Notes: generated by a model from the letters alone, not told the origin. DNA of 32,227 nucleotides from an uncultured Prevotella sp. (GCA_945875635.1 CAMCLD010000024.1:1-32227); one strand, 5' to 3'. Positions 17,615 to 25,144 are shown, numbered from the stretch's first letter. Translations and numbers: made by a program.

Positions 17615-17691
17615 TATAATTTTTATTTCATTATAATATTTATATTATATGTCTCTTTTGCGTAGCCCCCCCACCGGGGGGCAGGGGGGCC
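17549..17691. mobile_element. inverted pair of GC-rich repeats bracketing the argC-argD junction
   Basis: The right-hand copy 17667-17691 is the inverse of 17549-17575 over the core GCCCCCCTGCCCCCCGGTGG and a few bases beyond. The left copy lies inside argD codons 13-22; the right one abuts the argC stop codon (TAG on the minus strand, 17691-17693). Between them are about 90 bp of AT-rich sequence that contain the argD start codon and leader. The arms are the same repeat that flanks the DUF559 segment at 20049-20526, but no nuclease remnant is visible here. It could be a non-autonomous or deleted copy of that element. Confidence 0.65.
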
Positions 17692-18659
17692 TAGAATCCG
17701 TTTGCCTTCAGCTTCAGTCCTGCTGCCTCATCTATACCAAACATGATGTTCATGTTCTGAACAGCCTGTCCCACAGCTCCCTTCAAGAGGTTGTCGATGG
17801 TAGAGGTGACAAGCAGTTTGTCGCCATACTTGTCGCAATGCACGAGAGCCTTGTTGGTATTCACCACCTGCTTCATGTCGATAGCCTTATCCACATAATG
17901 AGTGAAGCGTGCATCCTTGTAGAATGCCTTGTATCCCTCTACGATTTCCTCTATAGGTCGGTCGGTCTTGATGACCTCGGTGGCGAATATGCCACGGGCA
18001 AAGTCACCACGATAGGGGATGAAGTCGATGTCGGCATCGAGATGGCCTTGCACCTGACGGAGGCTCTGCTTTATCTCGGGCACATGCTGATGGGTGAATG
18101 CCTTGTAGATGCTCATATTGCCCATACGCCATGAGAAATGAGTGGTGGCAGTGGGTTTCTGACCAGCACCGGTACTTCCTGTGATGGCATTTACGGCAAC
18201 GTCTTCCGTTATGAGTCCCATGTTTGCGGCGGGGAGTAGTCCCAGTTGTATGCAAGTGGCAAAGCATCCGGGGTTAGCCACATGCTGTGCCTTGGCTATT
18301 CTTTCTTTGTTGATTTCGGGGAGACCATATACGTAGTCATTGCCAGGAGCCTCAAGTCGGAAGTCCTGTGCAAGGTCGATTATTCTTACATTTTCGGGTA
18401 TGGAGTGCTCCTTGAGGAATGCCTCACTCTTACCGTGGCCGAAGCAGAAGAACACTACATCCACTTGGTCGAATGGCATTTCGGAGGTAAACGTCAAGTC
18501 GCAATCGCCATATAGTCCCTCGTGCACCTCAGCCACCGGATTACCGGCATTGCTCTCGCTGTTGGCGAAGACAATCTCAGCCTCGGGATGATTCACAAGA
18601 AGGCGGATGAGTTCGCCACCGGTATAGCCAGCGGCACCAAGAATACCTACTCTAATCAT
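17691..18659 (-). CDS. argC: N-acyl-gamma-glutamyl-phosphate reductase
   Basis: NADPH-dependent reduction of N-acyl-glutamyl phosphate to the semialdehyde, the third step of arginine synthesis. 322 aa. Rossmann motif GILGAAGYTGGELIRLL (5-21), catalytic cysteine C132 in NPGCFATCIQLGLLPA, and the GSTGAGQKPTATTHF and FTHQHVPEI stretches that complete the active site. Its length (322) matches the short bacterial form. The start overlaps the stop of the PspC-domain gene by 4 bp. The stop codon touches the outer edge of a GC-rich repeat, so a repeat insertion here would have stopped just short of the coding end. Confidence 0.96.
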   Translation of the reverse strand: MIRVGILGAAGYTGGELIRLLVNHPEAEIVFANSESNAGNPVAEVHEGLYGDCDLTFTSEMPFDQVDVVFFCFGHGKSEAFLKEHSIPENVRIIDLAQDFRLEAPGNDYVYGLPEINKERIAKAQHVANPGCFATCIQLGLLPAANMGLITEDVAVNAITGSTGAGQKPTATTHFSWRMGNMSIYKAFTHQHVPEIKQSLRQVQGHLDADIDFIPYRGDFARGIFATEVIKTDRPIEEIVEGYKAFYKDARFTHYVDKAIDMKQVVNTNKALVHCDKYGDKLLVTSTIDNLLKGAVGQAVQNMNIMFGIDEAAGLKLKANGF

Positions 18660-18847
18660 TGCTCAGTTTTTTTGGGTGCAAGAATCCATAGCAGTAAATA
18701 CAACAGCAAACCCGAGCCCCATCCGAGAACAAGTGCAACAAACGCCAGTCTAACAATGAGAGAGTCCACTGAAAAATATTCGGCAAGACCGCCACAGACT
18801 CCACCCAGTTTCTTATCCGTTGATGACAAATAAAATTTCTTTTCCAT
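18656..18847 (-). CDS. small PspC-domain membrane protein
   Basis: 63 aa. KKLGGVCGGLAEYFSVDSLIVR (12-33) is the PspC signature, and a single hydrophobic helix, LAFVALVLGWGSGLLLYLLLW, covers about 34-54. It ends in a short basic tail. PspC proteins take part in envelope stress responses, but the short solitary forms of Bacteroidetes are uncharacterised. It overlaps argC by 4 bp and begins 5 bp after argG, so it is embedded in the arginine operon; no metabolic role is evident. Confidence 0.85.
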   Translation of the reverse strand: MEKKFYLSSTDKKLGGVCGGLAEYFSVDSLIVRLAFVALVLGWGSGLLLYLLLWILAPKKTEQ

Positions 18848-18852
18848 TTTGT

Positions 18853-20094
18853 TTATCTATTTTCGTCCTTATGTATTCCGTAATATACTCTCAGAGGTGT
18901 GCTCGACACCTTGATGAAACCCTTTGCCTCGTCGGATGTCCAACCGGTCTGTGTCTCTCCGTATTCACCGAGTTTCGACTTTGTCAGGTCGTTGTCAGAG
19001 TCGATACCTACAGTCTCAAATCCGTAGGGACGGAGCTTCAGGATAGCTGTACCGGTGACATTGCGCTGTGATGATGTGAGCATTGCCTCGATATCGGGCA
19101 TCACTGGCTCCAGATACTGACTCTCGTGGAGGAACATTCCATACCAGTTTGCCACTTGGTCTTTCCAATACTGCTGCCACTTGCTCAGAGTGGATTTCTC
19201 CAACAGGCGGTGAGCCTCGATGATGAGCTTTGGAGCGGCAGCCTCGAATCCCACGCGACCCTTGATACCGATGATGGTGTCGCCCACGTTGCAGTCGCGA
19301 CCGATGGCGTAGGATGCACCAATCTCTTCAATCTTCTGGATGGCAGCCACCTTGTCGTCGAATTTCTCTCCGTTCACGGCTACTATCTCGCCTTTGTCGA
19401 ATGTAATCTTCAGTGTGGCTTCCTTTTCCTCGGCTGTCACGTGCTTCAGATAGGCTTCCTCGGGCAATCCCTGTGTTGGGTCGAGCAACTCACCACCACA
19501 GATACTTGTTCCCCAAATACCAACGTTGTATGAATACTTCAGTTTGGTGAAGTCGGCAAAGAATCCGTGGTCGTTCAGGTAGTCCACCTCTTCCTTGCGG
19601 GTCAGTTTGTTGTCACGTGTGAGTGTGATGATCTCCACTCCCGGAGCCATCACGAGGAATGTCATGTCGAAACGAATCTGGTCATTTCCGGCACCCGTTG
19701 AACCGTGGGCGATGGCGTCGGCACCTATTTCCTTGGCATATCGAGCAATGGCGATGGCCTGGAAGATACGCTCGGATGACACCGATATAGGATAGCAGTT
19801 ATTACGGAGCACATTACCGAAGATCATGTATTTCAATGACTTCTCATAGTACTCGTGGGTGACGTCGAGGGTCACATACTCCACAGCTCCGAGCTTGTAT
19901 GCGTTCTCTTCGTTTTTCTTCAACTGTTCTGCGCTGAATCCACCGGTGTTGGCGCATGCAGCATACACATCATAACCTTCCTCCTTCAGTTTCATCACTG
20001 TATAGGAGGTATCCAATCCGCCTGAAAAGGCTACTACTACGCGTTTCTGGCCCCCCTGCCCCCCGGTGGGGGGTGTTGATATTACCTTATTCAT
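18853..20094 (-). CDS. argG: argininosuccinate synthase with repeat-encoded N-terminal insert
   Basis: ATP-dependent joining of citrulline and aspartate. 413 aa. The P-loop is AFSGGLDTSYTV (22-33); GSTGAGNDQIRFD and WGTSICGGELLD are further conserved blocks, and the chain is otherwise complete. Normally the enzyme starts a few residues before the P-loop. Here residues 1-15 (MNKVIS, then TPPTGGQGG) precede QKRVVVAFSGG, and the block STPPTGGQGG (6-15) is encoded by the GC-rich repeat at 20050-20079. The ATG overlaps the stop codon of the GNAT-DUF559 gene (ATGA), so argG translation should depend on the fused upstream gene. The added residues are likely a flexible tail. Confidence 0.95.
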   Translation of the reverse strand: MNKVISTPPTGGQGGQKRVVVAFSGGLDTSYTVMKLKEEGYDVYAACANTGGFSAEQLKKNEENAYKLGAVEYVTLDVTHEYYEKSLKYMIFGNVLRNNCYPISVSSERIFQAIAIARYAKEIGADAIAHGSTGAGNDQIRFDMTFLVMAPGVEIITLTRDNKLTRKEEVDYLNDHGFFADFTKLKYSYNVGIWGTSICGGELLDPTQGLPEEAYLKHVTAEEKEATLKITFDKGEIVAVNGEKFDDKVAAIQKIEEIGASYAIGRDCNVGDTIIGIKGRVGFEAAAPKLIIEAHRLLEKSTLSKWQQYWKDQVANWYGMFLHESQYLEPVMPDIEAMLTSSQRNVTGTAILKLRPYGFETVGIDSDNDLTKSKLGEYGETQTGWTSDEAKGFIKVSSTPLRVYYGIHKDENR

Positions 20095-20526
20095 ATAATA
20101 ATTTCTTTAATTTTATTTAAAACTTGTTCTGTATTGCTTATTATTTCTTCATTTGTAAATCTAAGAACTATTAGCCCTTGACTATTCAACCAATTAGTAC
20201 GTTCTTCATCTGATGTCTGTTGTTCTGGCAATTGATGATAGCCACCGTCAACTTCAATGATGAGATTCTTCTCCAAACATATAAAATCTGCAATATACTG
20301 TCCTATAATATGTTGTCTTCTAAATGCACATCCTAATTGTTTTCCTCGAAGATATTCCCATAAAATGGATTCTGCTTGTGTAGGGTGTTTCCTGTTTTCT
20401 TCGGCAAAATCTTTCAATTTGCCATAAACAGCACAATCCGCCGTCTGAAACAATGCCTTCTTGTATATCTTGTTGTCGGATTTTGAATCGGCATCGTTGC
20501 ACCCCCCACCGGGGGGCAGGGGGGCC
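20049..20526 (-). mobile_element. 478-bp DUF559 module flanked by perfect 27-bp inverted repeats
   Basis: Left end 20049-20075 and right end 20500-20526 are exact reverse complements over 27 bp (core GCCCCCCTGCCCCCCGGTGG). The interior encodes a DUF559 domain on the minus strand, and its stop codon overlaps the argG start. No methionine lies between the upstream repeat and the nuclease domain, so it can only be made as a fusion to the GNAT protein or from a non-standard start. The layout is that of a small insertion element with terminal inverted repeats and one enzyme. No flanking target duplication was obvious by eye. Mobility is inference. Confidence 0.65.
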
Positions 20527-21119
20527 TCCAACCTCTTTATCCTGTCGAGCACGTCTTGAGGTATCTTTGCCGGCAGATGTTCCTCGGGGTCGTAGAGCAT
20601 GGCGGTGCAGATGCAGTACTTGCGATCAGTGCGATGGAGCACGTCAACATTAATACATCCTTCACATCCACGCCAGAAGGCCTCGTCGTCGGTGAGGTCA
20701 CTGAATGTTACAGGGTGATATCCCAGTTTTGTATTCATCTTCATGACCGCTGATCCACTTGTCAAAGAGAATATCTTTGCCTGTGGCCATCTCACCCTTG
20801 CAAGGGTGAACGTCATGTCCTTTATACGTTTTGCCACGCCAAACCCTCTATAGTCAGGATGCACTATAAGTCCCGACGTAGTTACATAATGCTTGTTCCC
20901 CCATGTCTCGATATAGCTGAATCCAGCAAACTTTTCACCATGCAATGCTATCACAGCCTTTGCTTCCTTCATCTTTGTGGCGAGGTATTCGTGTGTACGC
21001 TTTGCGATACCAGTTCCCCTCACCTTGGCAGCCTCCGCTATAGTGACAAGTATCTTGTCAACATATTTCTCATGACTTTCATCGGCTACCAAAATCCTGA
21101 TTTCTTCTTTCTCATCCAT
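20091..21119 (-). CDS. GNAT N-acyltransferase fused to a DUF559 nuclease-like domain
   Basis: 342 aa in three parts. Residues 1-180 form a GNAT domain with the acyl-CoA loop HPDYRGFGVAKRI (87-99) and SLTSGSAVMKMNTKLGYHP after it. Placed between argR and argG, it is a candidate for the N-acylation of glutamate that opens the pathway, but that is inference. Residues 199-206 (APLPPGGG) are encoded by the GC-rich repeat. Residues 229-342 are a DUF559 domain, a Vsr/restriction-endonuclease-like fold: NRKHPTQAESILWEYLRGK, FRRQHIIGQYIADF (D278), IIEVDGGYH (E289, D291, H295) and VLRFTNEEI, apparently intact. A GNAT of this kind would normally end near residue 200, so the fusion looks like the result of an insertion. 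The stop overlaps argG by 4 bp. Confidence 0.88.
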   Translation of the reverse strand: MDEKEEIRILVADESHEKYVDKILVTIAEAAKVRGTGIAKRTHEYLATKMKEAKAVIALHGEKFAGFSYIETWGNKHYVTTSGLIVHPDYRGFGVAKRIKDMTFTLARVRWPQAKIFSLTSGSAVMKMNTKLGYHPVTFSDLTDDEAFWRGCEGCINVDVLHRTDRKYCICTAMLYDPEEHLPAKIPQDVLDRIKRLEAPLPPGGGCNDADSKSDNKIYKKALFQTADCAVYGKLKDFAEENRKHPTQAESILWEYLRGKQLGCAFRRQHIIGQYIADFICLEKNLIIEVDGGYHQLPEQQTSDEERTNWLNSQGLIVLRFTNEEIISNTEQVLNKIKEIII

Positions 21120-21179
21120 TCCTTAGATGGTTTTGGTTGTCTTACTCCTACCCCTAAAATAGTTATTTAATTCTCAATC

Positions 21180-21668
21180 TTATCTCCCGTCATATTTTAT
21201 GTCGGGTATGACTCTTCCCAGATTCTCGATGAGTTTTTCGTGGGACACCCCACTCTCCAACGCCACGAATATGGTGTCAGCTCCTGCTATGCTGCCAATG
21301 ACTCCCGATATGGAATAAGCGTCAATATTGTAAGCGATACTGCTGGCATAGCCCGGGCGTGTCTTTATCACCGCCATCTGTCCGGAGAAGCGTATCGACA
21401 GGAAACCTGTCGTAAGCATCATTTCTCTGGCGCTCTTGGCTGTAGTGACTCTCTTGTACATCGTTTCGTTCGGCAGCACGTACACATACTTTCCACTCAT
21501 ACTTGCAGCCTTAGCCACCTTAAGTTGCTTCAAGTCCCTACTGAGAGTAGCCTGGGTCAGTTTGTATCCCTCCTTGTCCAAAGCCTGCAGCACTTCGTCC
21601 TGAGATGACAGTTCCTGACTGGATATGAGCATCTTCAAAGTCTCTAGCCTATTTGTCTTTACTTTCAT
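21180..21668 (-). CDS. argR: arginine repressor ArgR
   Basis: 162-aa arginine-responsive regulator. The N-terminal winged helix contains YKLTQATLSRDLKQLKVAK (35-53), the classic ArgR recognition helix. The C-terminal oligomerisation and arginine-binding domain shows SISGVIGSIAGADTIFVALE, with the GADT aspartate expected to contact arginine. It heads the block 60 bp before the GNAT-DUF559 gene with no promoter between, so it probably belongs to the same transcript and controls its own operon. A near-perfect palindrome lies 5 bp before its ATG. Confidence 0.95.
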   Translation of the reverse strand: MKVKTNRLETLKMLISSQELSSQDEVLQALDKEGYKLTQATLSRDLKQLKVAKAASMSGKYVYVLPNETMYKRVTTAKSAREMMLTTGFLSIRFSGQMAVIKTRPGYASSIAYNIDAYSISGVIGSIAGADTIFVALESGVSHEKLIENLGRVIPDIKYDGR

Positions 21669-21673
21669 TGCCT

Positions 21674-21687
21674 TGTATATTTATACA
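21674..21687. promoter_or_regulatory. candidate ArgR operator (ARG box)
   Basis: TGTATATTTATACA is an inverted repeat (TGTATA, two-base centre, TATACA) between the argR promoter and its ATG. A/T-rich palindromes of this kind are usual ArgR targets. A related half-site TATACATAAT lies at about 21704-21713 near the -7 box. Confidence 0.45.
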
Positions 21688-21697
21688 TTATGAGTTG

Positions 21698-21729
21698 CAA
21701 AATTATACATAATAGTTGGAATAAACAAA
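21698..21729 (-). promoter_or_regulatory. argR operon promoter (Bacteroidetes type)
   Basis: Minus strand: TTTG (21729-21726), 20-bp spacer, TAATTTTG (21705-21698), about 30 bp before the argR ATG. It fits the TTTG-N19-21-TAnnTTTG consensus in both boxes. Confidence 0.65.
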
Positions 21730-21743
21730 CAAAACCAAGTATT

Positions 21744-21775
21744 ATTGCTAATTCAAATCTTTTTTATTAATTTTG
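21744..21775 (+). promoter_or_regulatory. dnaX promoter (Bacteroidetes type)
   Basis: ATTG (21744-21747), 20-bp spacer, TAATTTTG (21768-21775). It faces away from the argR promoter; the two upstream boxes are only 14 bp apart. The transcript would carry a leader of about 150 nt containing the inverted-repeat element at 21795-21890. Confidence 0.6.
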
Positions 21776-21794
21776 CAGGCATAAAATACTAAAG

Positions 21795-21890
21795 TTTCGC
21801 AAGTGCTCCACTAAAGGAGTCAGAAGGGGTTTAAAAGAAAATATCGCTCTCTATGTTCGCTCTGGAAGATAAAGGACAATACTTGCGAAA
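21795..21890. repeat. inverted-repeat element in the dnaX leader
   Basis: TTTCGCAAGT (21795-21804) and ACTTGCGAAA (21881-21890) are perfect 10-bp inverted arms around 76 bp containing a small CTCC-ACTAAA-GGAG hairpin. The right arm extends to a 15-mer shared with 10629-10643. It could be a miniature insertion element or a structured leader RNA. Confidence 0.55.
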
Positions 21891-21931
21891 GTTGATTAAA
21901 CCACTTGATGGATAACCATTAAATATATATT

Positions 21932-23743
21932 ATGGAATATATCGTTTCGGCAAGGAAATACCGCCCCACCTCTTTCGATTCTGTTGTGGGACAGGAGTCG
22001 CTGACCACGACCCTCAAGAATGCCGTCAAGGAGAAGAGGCTTGCCCATGCCTATTTGTTCTGCGGACCACGAGGCGTGGGAAAGACAACATGTGCCAGGA
22101 TTTTCGCAAAAGCAATAAACTGCGAACATCCTTCTGATGACGGAGAGGCCTGCGGCGAGTGCGAGAGCTGCAAGGCATTCGCCGAGCAACGGTCTTACAA
22201 CATCTTCGAACTTGACGCTGCTTCCAACAACTCGGTAGAAAACATCAAGAGTCTCATGGAGCAGACGAGAATTCCACCTCAGGTGGGGAAATACAAGGTG
22301 TTTATCATCGACGAGGTACACATGCTATCGTCGCAAGCTTTCAACGCTTTCCTGAAAACGCTTGAGGAACCACCCTCACATGTGGTCTTCATTCTCGCCA
22401 CCACTGAGAAGCACAAGATTCTCCCTACCATCATCAGTCGCTGCCAGATATACGACTTTGAGCGAATGACAGTACCTGTCATAGTGGACCACCTTAAGAA
22501 CGTGGCTCACCAGGAGGGGATAAGCTACGAGGAGGAGGCTCTCGCAGTCATTGCCGAAAAGGCGGACGGAGGCATGAGGGACGCACTGTCGATATTCGAC
22601 CAGACTGCAAGTTTCAGCCAGGGCGACATCACTTACAAAAAAGTGATAGAAGACCTGAACGTCCTTGACTCTGAGAATTACTTCAACATCATAGACCTCG
22701 CACTTGAAAACAGGGTAAGCGAGATAATGGTGCTCCTGAACAACATCATCAACAAAGGGTTCGACGCAGGACTTCTTGTGGAAGGACTGGAGAGACACGT
22801 CAGGAATGTACTCATGGCGAAGGACAAGCTCACCATTCCGTTGCTTGAGACAAGTGCAAGCGTGGCAGCCAAATATGAGGAGCAGGCAAGGAAATGCCCC
22901 GTAGGATTCCTCTACAAGGCACTCAGGATAATGAACAGATGCGACGTCAACTACAAGCAGTCGGGAAACAAAAGGCTGCTCGTAGAGATTACCCTCATTG
23001 AGGTGGCGCAGATAACACAGGACGACGATGCGCCCGCCGCGGGGCATCGCCCTGCAAGATTGAAATCCCTGTTCAAAAGACTCACAGACAACGACCGGTC
23101 AAAACCTGCAGCACAGGTGGCAGGGACTGGCAAGACAGCACCACACAGACACAGCGAGCCTGTCGGTGCTGGAAGTCTGGCTCACAACCATACCACAAGC
23201 GACAATGCCTCACGCCACGGCAGCAACGCCGAAACTGCTCCGACACCACCGCCATCACAAGCAAGATTGTCTTCGCTCAGCATCAAATCACTAGGAATGT
23301 CGTTCGGCAACCTGATGGAGTCGGAAAAGAGAAAACCGACATTCTACAAGGAACCGGAGATAGAAAACAAGGACGAGGACAATGCGTTCTCACAAGAAGA
23401 CCTCGCCCTGCAGTGGAGAGCCATGTGCAACAGAATGCCTCCCACCATGCAGCACATGGCAGTGCGCCTCAAGAACCTAACGCCTGTAATAACGACATTC
23501 CCAGCCATTGAACTGCTTGTAGAAAGCAACATTTTCCTCAGCGAGGTACAGGGCATAGCTCCACGCATCAGGGCAACATTGGCAAAACACCTGCACAATG
23601 GCAGGGTTTCTTTCAAAGTAAGGCTCGCACGGCAGCAGGAGCTGAAGCCGCGTAAGTCAAAAAGGGAAATCCTTGACCATCTGCGCAACACGAATCCTGC
23701 GATAAAGAAGTTCTGCGATGCCATGAGGATGGACATCAGATAA
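21932..23743 (+). CDS. dnaX: DNA polymerase III subunit gamma/tau
   Basis: Clamp-loader ATPase. 603 aa. Walker A GPRGVGKTT (45-53), zinc-binding cysteines C64, C74, C77 and C80, Walker B FIIDEVHML (124-132), sensor 1 FILATTEKHKILPTIISRC, and GGMRDALSIFDQ for sensor 2. A low-complexity Pro/Thr/His-rich linker (about 370-450) leads to a tau-like C-terminal domain. I see no convincing programmed frameshift site, so a separate gamma form is not predicted. ATG at 21932 follows an A/T-rich leader. The 3' end overlaps the convergent asnA by 8 bp. Confidence 0.96.
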   Translation: MEYIVSARKYRPTSFDSVVGQESLTTTLKNAVKEKRLAHAYLFCGPRGVGKTTCARIFAKAINCEHPSDDGEACGECESCKAFAEQRSYNIFELDAASNNSVENIKSLMEQTRIPPQVGKYKVFIIDEVHMLSSQAFNAFLKTLEEPPSHVVFILATTEKHKILPTIISRCQIYDFERMTVPVIVDHLKNVAHQEGISYEEEALAVIAEKADGGMRDALSIFDQTASFSQGDITYKKVIEDLNVLDSENYFNIIDLALENRVSEIMVLLNNIINKGFDAGLLVEGLERHVRNVLMAKDKLTIPLLETSASVAAKYEEQARKCPVGFLYKALRIMNRCDVNYKQSGNKRLLVEITLIEVAQITQDDDAPAAGHRPARLKSLFKRLTDNDRSKPAAQVAGTGKTAPHRHSEPVGAGSLAHNHTTSDNASRHGSNAETAPTPPPSQARLSSLSIKSLGMSFGNLMESEKRKPTFYKEPEIENKDEDNAFSQEDLALQWRAMCNRMPPTMQHMAVRLKNLTPVITTFPAIELLVESNIFLSEVQGIAPRIRATLAKHLHNGRVSFKVRLARQQELKPRKSKREILDHLRNTNPAIKKFCDAMRMDIR

Positions 23744-24773
23744 GAGGCATGCCAGCCTTCTCGCACTCCTCTCTCATGTCGTCAGGCCAGATGCTTGCCT
23801 GTATCTCGCCTATATGGGCTTTGTGAAGCATAACCATGCACAGGCGGCTCTGCCCTATGCCGCCACCTATACTCAGCGGCAGCTTGCCATCAAGGAGCCT
23901 CTTGTGGAAGAAGAGTTCCTTCCTGTCTTCCTTGTCCTCTATCGCCAATTGTCGCAGCAGGCTGTCCCTGTCAACGCGGATGCCCATCGACGACAACTCG
24001 AAGGAACGGCCAAGCACCGGATACCATATCAGTATGTCACCGTTGAGACCTGCCTTTCCGTTCTCTGCCAACGTTGACCAGTCGTCATAGTCAGGAGCCC
24101 TCCCGTCATGCTTCTTGCCATCTGAGAGCTTGCCTCCTATACCTGTCACAAACACGGCACCATACTCCTTGCATATTGCATCCTCACGCTCCTTCGGTGT
24201 CTTGTCGGGATACATCTGCAGCAAATCTTCGCTGTGGATGAAATGGATGTCCTCGGGCAGGAACGGTTTTATCTGGGGATAAGTCTCGCACGTAAGATAC
24301 TCCGTGCGCCTTATGGAGGCATAGATGCGCCTTACCACATCCTTCAGGAACTCCAGCGTCCTCTGGGCAGGTGTTATCACAGCCTCCCAGTCCCACTGGT
24401 CAACATACAGGGAGTGAAGATTGTCAAGCTCCTCGTCCGCCCTTATGGCATTCATGTCCGTATATATGCCATATCCCGGTGCCACTTCATATTCCGCAAG
24501 CGTGAGCCTTTTCCACTTGGCAAGCGAGTGGACAACCTCTGCCTTGGCATCGCCCAAATCCTTTATAGGGAAGGTCACCGGGCGTTCAACACCGTTCAAG
24601 TCATCGTTTATACCCAATCCTTTAAGCACGAATAGTGGCGCAGTCACCCTGCGCAACCTCAGTTCAGTAGAGAGGTTCTGCTGAAAGAAATCCTTTATAA
24701 GTTTTATGCCCTGCTCCGTCTGACATGTACCGAGAAGGGCGTTGTAGCCTTCAGGCTTTATCAATTTACTCAT
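23736..24773 (-). CDS. asnA: aspartate--ammonia ligase (asparagine synthetase A)
   Basis: Makes asparagine from aspartate, ammonia and ATP. 345 aa from the ATG at 24773 (MSKLIKPEGYNALLGTCQ). The class II aminoacyl-tRNA-synthetase-like core shows APLFVLKGLGINDDLNGVERPV, the DGRAPDYDDW block, SSMGIRVD and the ATP-binding GGGIGQSRLCMVML. The open frame runs 25 codons further upstream, but those residues would span the promoter region and are not AsnA-like. It is convergent with dnaX (8-bp overlap). Confidence 0.95.
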   Translation of the reverse strand: MSKLIKPEGYNALLGTCQTEQGIKLIKDFFQQNLSTELRLRRVTAPLFVLKGLGINDDLNGVERPVTFPIKDLGDAKAEVVHSLAKWKRLTLAEYEVAPGYGIYTDMNAIRADEELDNLHSLYVDQWDWEAVITPAQRTLEFLKDVVRRIYASIRRTEYLTCETYPQIKPFLPEDIHFIHSEDLLQMYPDKTPKEREDAICKEYGAVFVTGIGGKLSDGKKHDGRAPDYDDWSTLAENGKAGLNGDILIWYPVLGRSFELSSMGIRVDRDSLLRQLAIEDKEDRKELFFHKRLLDGKLPLSIGGGIGQSRLCMVMLHKAHIGEIQASIWPDDMREECEKAGMPLI

Positions 24774-24805
24774 TATATTATATATTTGACAACTCAATAT
24801 CACTG

Positions 24806-24837
24806 CAAAGTTAGCAATAATATTACCATCTGACAAG
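24806..24837 (-). promoter_or_regulatory. asnA promoter with overlapping inverted repeat
   Basis: Minus strand: CTTG (24837-24834), 20-bp spacer, TAACTTTG (24813-24806), about 33 bp before the asnA ATG. An inverted TGACA/TGTCA pair at about 24831-24846 overlaps the upstream box and could be an operator. Confidence 0.55.
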
Positions 24838-25007
24838 AAAAATGTCAAAAAAAGTACACATTTGACATAATTTCAATCATTTGCTTGCCCATTTTAATAC
24901 CACAAGACCTCTACAGCCTTACACATTGCGCCACGGCATTCCGCAAAGAAAGGACCCTTTCCCTATGACATTCCCTGTCGATGGTTCTCAAAATAAGAGG
25001 CGAATAT

Positions 25008-25038
25008 TTTGAACTTTCCATTATTATCATTACCTTTG
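25008..25038 (+). promoter_or_regulatory. tRNA-Arg promoter (Bacteroidetes type)
   Basis: TTTG (25008-25011), 19-bp spacer, TACCTTTG (25031-25038), ending 31 bp before the mature tRNA 5' end. The rest of 24849-25007 holds no gene that I can support. Confidence 0.6.
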
Positions 25039-25069
25039 CAATGCCAATAAGCTGACAACATACCATTGC

Positions 25070-25144
25070 GCACCTGTAGTTCAATGGATAGAATAGCGGA
25101 TTCCGGTTCCGCAGATTAGGGTTCGATTCCCTACAGGTGTACCA
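25070..25144 (+). tRNA. tRNA-Arg (anticodon CCG)
   Basis: 75 nt including an encoded 3' CCA (25142-25144). Acceptor GCACCTG pairs with CAGGTGT, with G-U at the first pair. Anticodon stem GCGGA/TCCGC encloses the loop TTCCGGT, giving anticodon CCG, which reads the Arg codon CGG. The T arm is TAGGG-TTCGATT-CCCTA. D-arm bases TAGTTCAATGGATAGAATA are normal. The 3' flank runs into a cluster of GC-rich intergenic repeats rather than an integrase gene. Confidence 0.95.

Noticed and set aside
22634..22646. AAAAAAG run in dnaX as a programmed frameshift site for a gamma product
   Set aside because: It is in the wrong register for the X-XXY-YYZ heptamer and lies within the ATPase/clamp-loader core, so a frameshift would give a truncated, probably inactive product.
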